From NCBI GenBank assembly GCA_029561145.1, contig JAKQJM010000061.1:1-64000 (forward strand): 64,000 nt of DNA. The letters are read 5' to 3'. A model generated the notes under the pieces. That model did no database searches. It was not told the DNA's origin and saw only the letters and a list, made by a program, of their open reading frames with translations. Origin of the DNA: Pseudomonadota bacterium (GTDB lineage: Bacteria; Pseudomonadota; Gammaproteobacteria; Xanthomonadales; Rhodanobacteraceae). Below, in pieces: positions 55,012 through 62,371 of the stretch; position 1 is the first letter of the stretch; every line of letters starts with the position of its first letter. The position numbers and the translations under genes were made by a program.

Positions 55012-56178
55012 TCACAAGCCGGCAAAGAACGCCGCAATATCGCGCGCCAGCAGCTCGGGTTCCTCGGCTGCGGCGAAGTGTCCGCCGCGCGGCATGGCGG
55101 TCCATCGGCGCACGTTGTACAGGCGTTCGGCCCACTCACGCGGAGGCGTTCCCTCATCGACAAAGGTATTGGCGAAGACCGCGATGCCAGTTGGCACATT
55201 GACGAAATCCCGTGGTCCGAGGGCGACCCGGAACCGCATGTTGTCGTTGTCGAAGTAGTCCCGCATGGATGACGTGATCGTCTGGGTAACCCAATAGATC
55301 GTTACGGTAGTCAGCAGGAAATCTCGGGAGAAGCGCTGATCGAGATTGCCGCGGGAATCGGCCCAGGACCGCCACTTCTCGAGAATCCAGGCAGCGAGTC
55401 CAACTGGCGAATCGTTGAGCCCGTATCCGAGCGTCTGCGGCTTCGTCGATTGGATTGCCTTGTAACCCGATTCGTCTTGCCAAAACGCCGCATTGCGCTC
55501 CCTATAGGTAATCTCTGCTGGGGACAGCGGCCGCGCGCCTGGTCCGGTGAAAGGCGCTATTTCGAGATTGCTCAGGTGGACGCCAATCAATGGTTCGGGA
55601 TCGGTCAATGCCATGTACGTAGCGACCCCGGCTCCGAAATCTCCGCCGTGAGTCCCGTAGCGCTCATAGCCCAGTCCACGCATGAGGCGATGCCACAGAC
55701 CGGCGACATGCCCATAGTTCACACCCACCTGAGTGGGTCGCTCGGAAAAACCGTAGCCCGGCAGTGACGGGATGACGACGTCAAACGCGGGGCCGTCGAT
55801 GCCGTGACCCTCTGGATCGGTCAGCAACGGTACGAGCGGAAGCAGCTCGGCGAACGTGCTCGGCCAGCCATGGGTCAGGATCAGCGGAATGCCGTGCCCG
55901 CGCTTGGCGCGCTCATGGACGAAGTGGATATGGACGCCGTCGAGATGGGCGCGGAACTGATTCGACGCGTTGAGCATGCGCTCTTGTGCGGGCCAATCGA
56001 ACTGGCCGCCCCAATACGCAAGCAACGATCGGAGGTACTCGAGATCAGTCCCTTGCTCCCAGGCCTCGCCTGGCGCCTGATCAGGCCAGCGGGTATTGCG
56101 GATACGCATTCGCAGGTCGGACAGGATCTCCGCCTCGATTCGGATCGAGAAAGGGGTGATGTCAAGGGGTGCGTTCAT
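55012..56178 (-). CDS. Epoxide hydrolase (EHN-type alpha/beta hydrolase)
   Basis: This 388-residue enzyme has the N-terminal EHN domain (ITPFSIRIEAEILSDLRMRI, TRWPDQ), oxyanion LTHGWPSTF, the nucleophile Asp in THGGDFGAGV (GGDFG) and catalytic His in PRGGHFAAAEEPELLA. These enzymes open epoxides to diols; relatives are juvenile-hormone-epoxide-hydrolase-like. The Met before NAPLDITPF matches the family N-terminus. Confidence 0.92.
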   Translation of the reverse strand: MNAPLDITPFSIRIEAEILSDLRMRIRNTRWPDQAPGEAWEQGTDLEYLRSLLAYWGGQFDWPAQERMLNASNQFRAHLDGVHIHFVHERAKRGHGIPLILTHGWPSTFAELLPLVPLLTDPEGHGIDGPAFDVVIPSLPGYGFSERPTQVGVNYGHVAGLWHRLMRGLGYERYGTHGGDFGAGVATYMALTDPEPLIGVHLSNLEIAPFTGPGARPLSPAEITYRERNAAFWQDESGYKAIQSTKPQTLGYGLNDSPVGLAAWILEKWRSWADSRGNLDQRFSRDFLLTTVTIYWVTQTITSSMRDYFDNDNMRFRVALGPRDFVNVPTGIAVFANTFVDEGTPPREWAERLYNVRRWTAMPRGGHFAAAEEPELLARDIAAFFAGL

Positions 56179-56354
56179 TGCAAGTCTTGCTCTCTGGCTG
56201 GCTGTTGAGGAATGCCGCTTCATATCCACACAGCAAGTTGTCGCCACCGACACTGTCCCAGGTGCTGGCCACGCCAAGCGAGAGGACGACACGGCTACGC
56301 CTGGTCCTCACATATGGATTCACGATCCAGAGGTGGAAAGTCCGCATGTCGTAC

Positions 56355-56454
56355 TCAGCAATGATCACCGCGATAGACCAGGTGGATTTTATTTCCCTGC
56401 GGGTCCCGGAGATAGGCTCCAAAGTAGTCAGGGCCATAGTGCGGCCTTGGGCCA
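56355..56454 (-). pseudogene. C-terminal fragment of a VOC (glyoxalase-like) family gene
   Basis: The minus-strand frame ending at 56355 reads GPRPHYGPDYFGAYLRDP then QGNKIHLVYRGDHC and stops. This is the typical last strand-helix region of vicinal-oxygen-chelate proteins. Nothing upstream continues the family: the sequence switches at about 56455 into a beta-helix gene start in another frame. Confidence 0.7.
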
Positions 56455-56690
56455 CAGGTTGTAGCCCCCAAAGCCGTTGGCGCGATTGATCGCCGCCTGG
56501 ATCGTCGGAACCGTACAGTTTCCTGCTGTGCCGCTGCGGCCGACGACGATCGCGCCTGCCTCAGCGGGGCGTGCAAACAGGATGCCGGTCAGTAACAGCA
56601 CGGCGGCGGCGATGTGAAGGCGAAAGCAAGTGACCCTGCAGGCGAAGCGTTGCTGAACCGAAGGGAAGGGATGCGTTGATACCTCATGAG
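56455..56690 (-). pseudogene. N-terminal fragment of a beta-helix protein gene
   Basis: The frame encodes a signal peptide (AAAVLLLTGILFARPAEA|G), then GAIVVGRSGTAGNCTVPTIQ and AAINRANGFGGYNL, after which homology to the 47654-49390 protein stops abruptly. The last 53 bp (56455-56507) are identical to 49160-49212. No good start codon is in frame at the 5' end. It looks like the left breakpoint of a recombination with the VOC fragment. Confidence 0.75.
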
Positions 56691-57146
56691 AATAGTCCTG
56701 AAGTTGCGGGAACGTGCACGGAGTTCTCTGGAACGCCCGGCGTCTACCCAAGGCAGTCAACCAACACTTCCAGCTACGCCGATGAACGTCGAATCCAGGG
56801 AATCAGCGCCAACAGGTAAAAAGCCGCATCGCCCTTGGGGCACGCGCGCAAGAGCATGGCGATCGGCGAGCACGCCTCGACACTTCGGAGGGGACTCTTC
56901 GAAATTTCCCGGTGCAATGGTCGCGTATGTCAAATTACTCGCTGACTGCGTCCGCTCGACTCATTGGCGGAGGCCGGCGCCGTTGCCCGATTCAGCCTTA
57001 CTCTTCGGGTGCCTGGTTCACACGAAACCACGGTTCGGACCTGCCGCTGCTCGAGTAGTAAGGACATGACGTGCGCGCGACTTTTCACGCGGCACGGCGT
57101 GCGAAGAGAGTTGTTGGGAACAGCGCAGGGATTGGCCCAACGGGGA
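56691..57146. other. Intergenic, no gene seen
   Basis: The 456 bp between the broken beta-helix gene and the tRNA-Ser mosaic contain no frame that looks coding. They may include the former promoter of the broken gene. Confidence 0.4.
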
Positions 57147-57150
57147 AAAC

Positions 57151-57203
57151 AAAAAGCCCAAGATTTCAGGGGCTTATTGCTGTAACTGGCGGAGAGGGTG
57201 GGA
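57151..57203 (-). pseudogene. tRNA-Ser 3'-end fragment with degenerate terminator
   Basis: Bases 57187-57203 are identical to the last 17 bases of the intact tRNA-Ser (acceptor 3' strand, CCA and T-arm 3' strand, minus strand). Beyond them (57155-57174) is AGCCC/GGGCT followed by T-rich sequence on the minus strand, a degenerate relative of the intact gene's terminator. The rest of the tRNA is missing and a structured repeat takes its place. Confidence 0.7.
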
Positions 57204-57299
57204 TATGCTCGGCTCTTCCCTGAGCCTCGCCCTTCGCGCGATGCGCTCCGGGCCAGCCTGCGGCTGTCCAGGTTCGCTCCGGCGAACCTGTCGAACCCA
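57198..57299. repeat. Structured repeat, copy A (three hairpins)
   Basis: This 102-bp unit begins GTGGGATATG and ends TGTCGAACCCA, and is about 75% identical to 57575-57677. Both copies fold into three consecutive hairpins: GCGC-N3-GCGC, AGCC-N3-GGCT, and a 9-bp stem, here CAGGTTCGC/GCGAACCTG (57269-57290). The unit ends resemble the two sides of a tRNA T-arm. Confidence 0.75.
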
Positions 57300-57335
57300 G
57301 GTGGTTTCGTCCACTCACCCGTACCAACAGCCACA

Positions 57336-57363
57336 AAAAAAGCCCCTTTCGGGGCTCTTTTTG
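57336..57363 (-). terminator. Terminator of tRNA-Ser
   Basis: AGCCCC and GGGGCT form a stem with a short TTTC loop, with A7 on one side and T5 on the other. It lies just beyond the CCA end of tRNA-Ser on the minus strand and could work in both directions. Confidence 0.85.
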
Positions 57364-57366
57364 TCG

Positions 57367-57485
<119 letters not shown>

Positions 57486-57574
57486 CAAAGCTGGCTGACA
57501 AGCTAGTTCGCTCCGATGGTGCTCGACGTGAAGAAAAGATATGCGCTGGGGACTTTCGCCAGGTCGAAAATCCG

Positions 57575-57677
57575 GTGGGATATGTTCGACTCATCCATGA
57601 GCCTCACCCTCCGCGCTTCGCGCTACGGGCCAGCCTTGGGCTGTCCAAATTCGTTCCCGACGAATTTGTCGAACCCA
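57575..57677. repeat. Structured repeat, copy B (three hairpins)
   Basis: Related to copy A. The third stem is CAAATTCGT/ACGAATTTG (57646-57668). Compared with copy A, three positions differ in each arm and all three pairs remain complementary, so the structure is maintained by compensatory changes. The final TCGAACCCA is shared with the tRNA-Ser T-loop sequence that follows. Confidence 0.75.
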
Positions 57678-57740
57678 CGGTGCGCTTGCACGCACGCCTG
57701 ATTTCGAGTCAGGTACATTCGACCACTCTGCCACCTCTCC
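57669..57740 (-). pseudogene. Truncated tRNA-Ser(CGA) copy lacking the 3' end
   Basis: The 5' part of tRNA-Ser up to the T-loop is present and identical to the intact gene. The 3' T-arm strand, acceptor 3' strand and CCA (18 bases) are replaced by structured repeat copy B, so no mature tRNA can form. Confidence 0.9.
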
Positions 57741-57768
57741 GGAAGTGGGCCGCGAATCATACGGGCAC
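57669..57768. repeat. 100-bp direct repeat, copy 2
   Basis: The second copy of 57386-57485, offset by 283 bases with one substitution. Its left end coincides with the shared TCGAACCCA that also ends the structured repeat, marking the recombination point. Confidence 0.93.
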
Positions 57769-57795
57769 GCTCCCGGACTGACAAGCGGCTTTTCC

Positions 57796-58701
57796 CTACT
57801 GCGCTGCCGGGGGCGTGCCGCAGAATTGCTGGCGCACCTGCATCGCTTCGCCCATCCAGGCATTCAACTGGCTGATGCGCGTGCCTTCGGCCGGATGGGT
57901 GGACATGAATTCCGGCGGCTTCTGCTTGCCGAGCGAGGCCATGCGCTCCCATAGTTTCGGCGCTTCCTGCGGGTTGTAACAGGCCGCCGCCGACAGCAGC
58001 AGTCCGACGTGATCGGCTTCGGATTCGTGGCTGCGCGAAAACGGCAGCAACACGCCGTATTGCGCACCTGCGCCGATCGCCGCCATGACCATCTGGCGCT
58101 GGCCGGGGTCCATGTCGCCGGTCGACATGCTCGCGGCAATCGAACCCATCTGCACGAGCTTCTGCTGGGCCATGCGTTCGCCGCCGTGACGCAGCAGCGC
58201 GTGGGCGATCTCGTGGCCCATCACGACAGCAAGTCCGTCGTCGTTCTGGGCCACCGGAATGATGCCGGTGTAGACCGCGATCTTTCCGCCTGGCAGGCAG
58301 AACGCATTGACCTCATCGGACTGGATCAGGCTGACCTGCCAGTCGAACGTGCTCCAATCGGTCGACGCCGGGGTACCTGCAGTCTCGGCGAGGTATTTCT
58401 CGACCTTGGGAGCCGCCTCGACCAGGCGTTGGGCGATGGTCTGGACCTCCTGCGGCAACTGACCCGTGCGCACGACCTGTGATTGCTGCAGGATTTCCTG
58501 GTAGGACTGCAGGCCGAGCGCGGCTTCCTCCTGTGCGCTCGTGTCGAGCAACTGCTTGCGCCCGGTGAACGACGCCGCATTGCTGTGACTGAAGTAGTAG
58601 TAGCCGAAGTAAAGGCCGAAAAGCAGGATCGGCCACAACTTGAGGCCACGACGACTGCCTTGCTGACCTGCACCTGCAGAACGATTTCCGAACGGCCCCA
58701 T
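57796..58701 (-). CDS. M48-family (LoiP/BepA-like) metalloprotease
   Basis: This 301-residue protein has an N-terminal TM/signal segment (LWPILLFGLYFGYYYF) and the M48 zinc site HEIAH (VVMGHEIAHALLRHGGERM), with the third ligand Glu in SHESEADHVGL. The NAFCLPGGKIAVYTG segment is typical of M48B/C periplasmic enzymes acting in outer-membrane quality control. The start MGPFGNRSAG is preferred; the frame upstream looks like noise. Confidence 0.9.
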   Translation of the reverse strand: MGPFGNRSAGAGQQGSRRGLKLWPILLFGLYFGYYYFSHSNAASFTGRKQLLDTSAQEEAALGLQSYQEILQQSQVVRTGQLPQEVQTIAQRLVEAAPKVEKYLAETAGTPASTDWSTFDWQVSLIQSDEVNAFCLPGGKIAVYTGIIPVAQNDDGLAVVMGHEIAHALLRHGGERMAQQKLVQMGSIAASMSTGDMDPGQRQMVMAAIGAGAQYGVLLPFSRSHESEADHVGLLLSAAACYNPQEAPKLWERMASLGKQKPPEFMSTHPAEGTRISQLNAWMGEAMQVRQQFCGTPPAAQ

Positions 58702-58784
58702 GTGCTTCTCCCGATTTCCCAGGTGCGAGCTTAGCGCGCGAAATCTGAATGTGCGCGGATTTCCACGATCGTTTTCAACCCGCG

Positions 58785-60698
58785 CTACAGCTCGCGCACC
58801 ACGCGGAATCCGAGTCGCGCACTTCGGGTATCCGCTGGAACCGACAAACGGTACGCCGAGCGCACCTGATCCGGTGCGCTGCCCCATGATCCGCCCCGGA
58901 TCACGCGCCTCACGCAGCCTGGATTGATCCATGCCGTGCTGTCGCGCGGCGCACGCGTGTAGTTGTCATGCCAGCAATCATCCACCCATTCGGAGAGGTT
59001 GCCGTCGATATCGTGAACTCCGAACGGATTTGCCGGAAACGACTTGACCGGCGCCGGCCCCCAGTAGCCATCGCTGTAGTTGTTGAAGGCCCTGCCCCAA
59101 CTGCGCTTGCTTGGTGAACGATCGCCGTCGCCGGTGACATTCGTCAGCACGCTCTTCGGGTCGCCCGTGCCCCACCAGTACGGCGTGTCGGAGCCGGCGC
59201 GCAGCACGTACTCGAACTCCGCTTCGCTGGGGAGGCGGTACTTCTTGCCGGTGCGTTGCGAAAGCCAGGCGACGTATTCGCTGGCATCATTCCACGAGAC
59301 ATTGAGCACCGGAAGCTTGTCGCTCGCGCGGCCGCCTTCGTAGTCGCGTTGCCAGTCGATGCCGCGACGATCATTCATGCGTCCGCTGCTCTCGTCGTAG
59401 ACGCTGCCGGTACCCGCGCGCTCGGCCTCGCTGCGGTAGTTGATCGCCCGCGTGAACACGCGGAACTGGGCGACCGTCACTTCGGTCTGCCCGATCGCGA
59501 AGCCCACCGGAATCTGGACCTGGCGCTGCGGTTCCTCGTCATCCCGATGGCCGCTCTCGTCGGCGGGCGAACCCATGACGAACTGCCCGGCGGGAATCAC
59601 GACGACGGCGGGCGCCGAACCGCTGGTATCGAGGAATCGATCGCTGAATACCTGACCGGGCGAAAAACTCGCGTAAAGGCGCGCATTGCGCAGACGCTTG
59701 CTGAAGTCGTCGAGCCCGGCCAGGTCGGTGCTGATCACCTGCGCCTCCCTGGCCAGCTTTTCGGCCAGGTCCGCATCGCCCGCATCCAGCGCCGAACGTG
59801 CCTGGGCCAGAACCGTCTCGCCACGCTGGCGACGCAGGCTCTCGACCTGTGAACGCGTATCGAGCAAGGCCTGTGATCCAGGACGTATCGACGAGGCATC
59901 GGTGAGGATCGCATCGGCATTGATGAAGTCGTCCTGCGCCGCGGCGCCGAGTGCACGATCGAGGAAACCGCGCTCGATGCGGGCAAGACCCGCATCAGCG
60001 ATCCGGTTGCCCGGATCGATCGCGAGGACCTTGCGATAGACCGCCAGTGCATTGTTGTCTCCGTCGCCGATCATGCGCTCCTGCTTGAGCAGCTCCGCGG
60101 CCGCGGCGAGCAGCGGCATGACGTCGCGCATCGTCTTGAGGCGTGCGCGCAGGATGACGAGTTCGTTGTCGGAATGCGGCAGTTCGGCGAACTGCGCGGC
60201 ATAGCGCTGGGCTTCTGCTTCGTCACCCCGCTCGAGTGCAGCCAGCGACCAGTCGCGCACGGCGCCACCGATGCGGGTCAACGCATCGAGCGCCGCGGGA
60301 TTGTTTGCATCGCGCTCCAGCACCTGCCGGTAGATGCCGACTGCATTGTTGCCGGGTGGCTCGAACAGCTTGCCGTCCGCTTCCTGCTTGCGCGCCGCCT
60401 TGAGCAAGGTCGCGACTTCCTTGGTCACGGGTGCCGGAGGTCCCATTGCCAAGGCTTCGGCCAGTGTCGAGCCGACGATCGGCTCAGGGTTGCCATTGCG
60501 GTCGACTGCCGGGCTTGCAGGGTCGACGACCCAGGGTTTCCCGCCGAGCGGTGCGGTGGTCGTCGTCTGCACCTGCTTTTGCGGTTCCACGTGCAGGATG
60601 CCCGGCATGAACCGATAGCTCAGCGCGAACAGCAACACGGCAATGCCGAGCGCACCGCCCCAGTTGCGTTGCTTGTTGACGTTGTCGGTACCGGGCAT
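58785..60698 (-). CDS. Membrane-anchored SUMF (formylglycine-generating-enzyme-like) protein
   Basis: This 637-residue protein has an N-terminal TM helix (GGALGIAVLLFALSYRFMPG) and a long TPR-like/helical middle (about 85-350). The C-terminal SUMF1/FGE-sulfatase domain runs about 365-637: VVVIPAGQFVMGSPADE, YRLPSEAEFEYVLRAG, DIDGNLSEWVDDCW, RVIRGGSWGSAPDQ and GFRVVREL. The active-site cysteines of true FGE are not evident, so it is probably a structural or binding SUMF protein. Its C-terminal half resembles that of the kinase-SUMF protein at 23436-25880. Confidence 0.88.
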   Translation of the reverse strand: MPGTDNVNKQRNWGGALGIAVLLFALSYRFMPGILHVEPQKQVQTTTTAPLGGKPWVVDPASPAVDRNGNPEPIVGSTLAEALAMGPPAPVTKEVATLLKAARKQEADGKLFEPPGNNAVGIYRQVLERDANNPAALDALTRIGGAVRDWSLAALERGDEAEAQRYAAQFAELPHSDNELVILRARLKTMRDVMPLLAAAAELLKQERMIGDGDNNALAVYRKVLAIDPGNRIADAGLARIERGFLDRALGAAAQDDFINADAILTDASSIRPGSQALLDTRSQVESLRRQRGETVLAQARSALDAGDADLAEKLAREAQVISTDLAGLDDFSKRLRNARLYASFSPGQVFSDRFLDTSGSAPAVVVIPAGQFVMGSPADESGHRDDEEPQRQVQIPVGFAIGQTEVTVAQFRVFTRAINYRSEAERAGTGSVYDESSGRMNDRRGIDWQRDYEGGRASDKLPVLNVSWNDASEYVAWLSQRTGKKYRLPSEAEFEYVLRAGSDTPYWWGTGDPKSVLTNVTGDGDRSPSKRSWGRAFNNYSDGYWGPAPVKSFPANPFGVHDIDGNLSEWVDDCWHDNYTRAPRDSTAWINPGCVRRVIRGGSWGSAPDQVRSAYRLSVPADTRSARLGFRVVREL

Positions 60699-60815
60699 GA
60701 GGACAAACAGGTAGGCTGACAGCAGCGTGTCGGCACCTTAGGCTATCGCGGGAGGCGTCCGCAACCGCGCTGCGCTTCATCGTTCACCCCCCGTCCCTGC
60801 ACAGGAAGGCTCCGC

Positions 60816-61913
60816 TTGGCTGCCTGGATCGACCGCACCGAAACCCTGATCGAACTCGATCGCCATCCGGCCCGACTCGTCGGCCTCGATACCGAGTTCA
60901 TGCGTACCGACAGCTTTGCCCCGAAGCTGGCCCTGGTCCAGATCGAGATCGATGGCCACGTCGCGCTGATCGATCCGCTCGCCGACATCGACCTGACTCC
61001 GCTGGGCACGCGCCTCGGCGACGCGCAGACGATATCGATCATGCACAGCGCGAGCGAGGATCTCGATGCCCTGAGCCCGCTCCTGCCGAACAGCCTCGGT
61101 TGCTTGTTCGATACGCAGATCGCCGCCGCATTCGCCGGCCTCGGCGCGGGACTCGGCTACCAGAAGCTCGTATTGACCGTCTGCGAGGTCGATCTGCCGA
61201 AAGGAGAAACCCGTTCCGATTGGCTGCAACGTCCGTTGAGCGCATCGCAACTCGAATATGCCGCGCAGGATGTCGTGCATCTGCCTGCCCTGCACACGGC
61301 ACTGTCAGCGCGCCTGGCCGAGCGCGGCTATGCCGACTGGCACGCGCAGGATTGCGCACGGCTGGTCGAGCGCGCGCGTCATCGCGAACCCGAACTTCAA
61401 CCGCAAACCAGCTATCGCGGCGCAGCCGACTGGACCCGTCCGCAACAAGCCCTGCTGCGTCGCGTACTGATCTGGCGGGATACGACCGCAAGGCGGATCG
61501 ACAAACCGCGGCCGTGGATCCTCGATGACCCGCGCGTGCTCGATTTCAGCGCAACGCCCCCTGCCGATCTCAACGACCTGGCCGAACGTGCCCGGGGACT
61601 GCGCGCACTGCGCGGAGCGGAGCGACAGGAACTGTTCGACGTGCTGCGCCGCCCGCTCGCCGAGGAAGAACTCGAGTTCGAGGCGATTCCGCCGGCTGCC
61701 GATGGCGAGGAGCGTCGCGTCATCCGCGCGCTCAAGGAAATCGTCACCGCCCGCGCCGCCGAACTCGACCTGCCCGAAGGTCTGCTCTGCTCACGCCGCC
61801 ATCTCGAAACGCTGTACCTCTCGCGCCAGTGGCCGCGCGCCCTCGAAGGCTGGCGCCGGGAGATCCTGCACGATGCGCTGATGGCGCAACTGGCGGAAAG
61901 CCGGAAAGGCTGA
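60816..61913 (+). CDS. rnd: Ribonuclease D
   Basis: This 365-residue DEDDy 3'-5' exoribonuclease is involved in tRNA 3' maturation. The metal-binding acidic residues lie in LDTEF (D25, E27), SASEDL and YAAQDV. An HRDC domain follows (about 215-290, RPQQALLRRVLIWRD) and a further HRDC-like C-terminal domain. The start is TTG with AGGAAGG a few bases upstream. Confidence 0.93.
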   Translation: MAAWIDRTETLIELDRHPARLVGLDTEFMRTDSFAPKLALVQIEIDGHVALIDPLADIDLTPLGTRLGDAQTISIMHSASEDLDALSPLLPNSLGCLFDTQIAAAFAGLGAGLGYQKLVLTVCEVDLPKGETRSDWLQRPLSASQLEYAAQDVVHLPALHTALSARLAERGYADWHAQDCARLVERARHREPELQPQTSYRGAADWTRPQQALLRRVLIWRDTTARRIDKPRPWILDDPRVLDFSATPPADLNDLAERARGLRALRGAERQELFDVLRRPLAEEELEFEAIPPAADGEERRVIRALKEIVTARAAELDLPEGLLCSRRHLETLYLSRQWPRALEGWRREILHDALMAQLAESRKG

Positions 61914-62157
61914 CACGCCGGTCTTCCTCCCATCCCTGCGCGAGCCGGCAATTGTCCTCGGCGGCGGTAGATTGACGCCGTCCATTCGACGGAGATACCG
62001 GCGCACTGTCTGGCCATTCACGATAAGCCGCGTTGAATGCAGGACGAGGCGTGGCGACCGGTCGCTTGCTTGGCGCGATCCAGACCATCCGATATGATCC
62101 GGCATCGCGCACGGAATCGGCCCAACCCGATGATGCCTCCGACGCGAGCGATTCAAC

Positions 62158-62233
62158 GGGGCGGTAGCTCAGCTGGGAGAGCGCTGCGTTCGCAATGCAG
62201 AGGTCGAGGGTTCGATCCCCTTCCGCTCCACCA
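62158..62233 (+). tRNA. tRNA-Ala (anticodon CGC)
   Basis: A full 76-base cloverleaf: acceptor GGGGCGG with CCGCTCC, anticodon loop TTCGCAA, T-arm GAGGG-TTCGATC-CCCTT, and encoded CCA. The anticodon CGC reads GCG codons. Confidence 0.95.
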
Positions 62234-62277
62234 CCAAACTCAAAAGCCCGGCTTACGCCGGGCTTTTGAGTTTGGTG
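62232..62277 (+). terminator. Very long terminator hairpin of tRNA-Ala
   Basis: There is a perfect 21-bp stem (62232-62252 with 62257-62277) and a 4-base loop (TTAC). The left arm starts inside the tRNA CCA and the right arm contains the TTTT tract, so the core GCCCGGC/GCCGGGC with flanking A4/T4 is the effective bidirectional terminator. Confidence 0.85.
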
Positions 62278-62371
62278 CGGCATCGTCTGGCGCTCATTTC
62301 CTGACGAGCTGCATGCGCCACCAAGTTCATCTCCCCCGCTTCGACATATCATGGTTCTGACGGATCGACGA

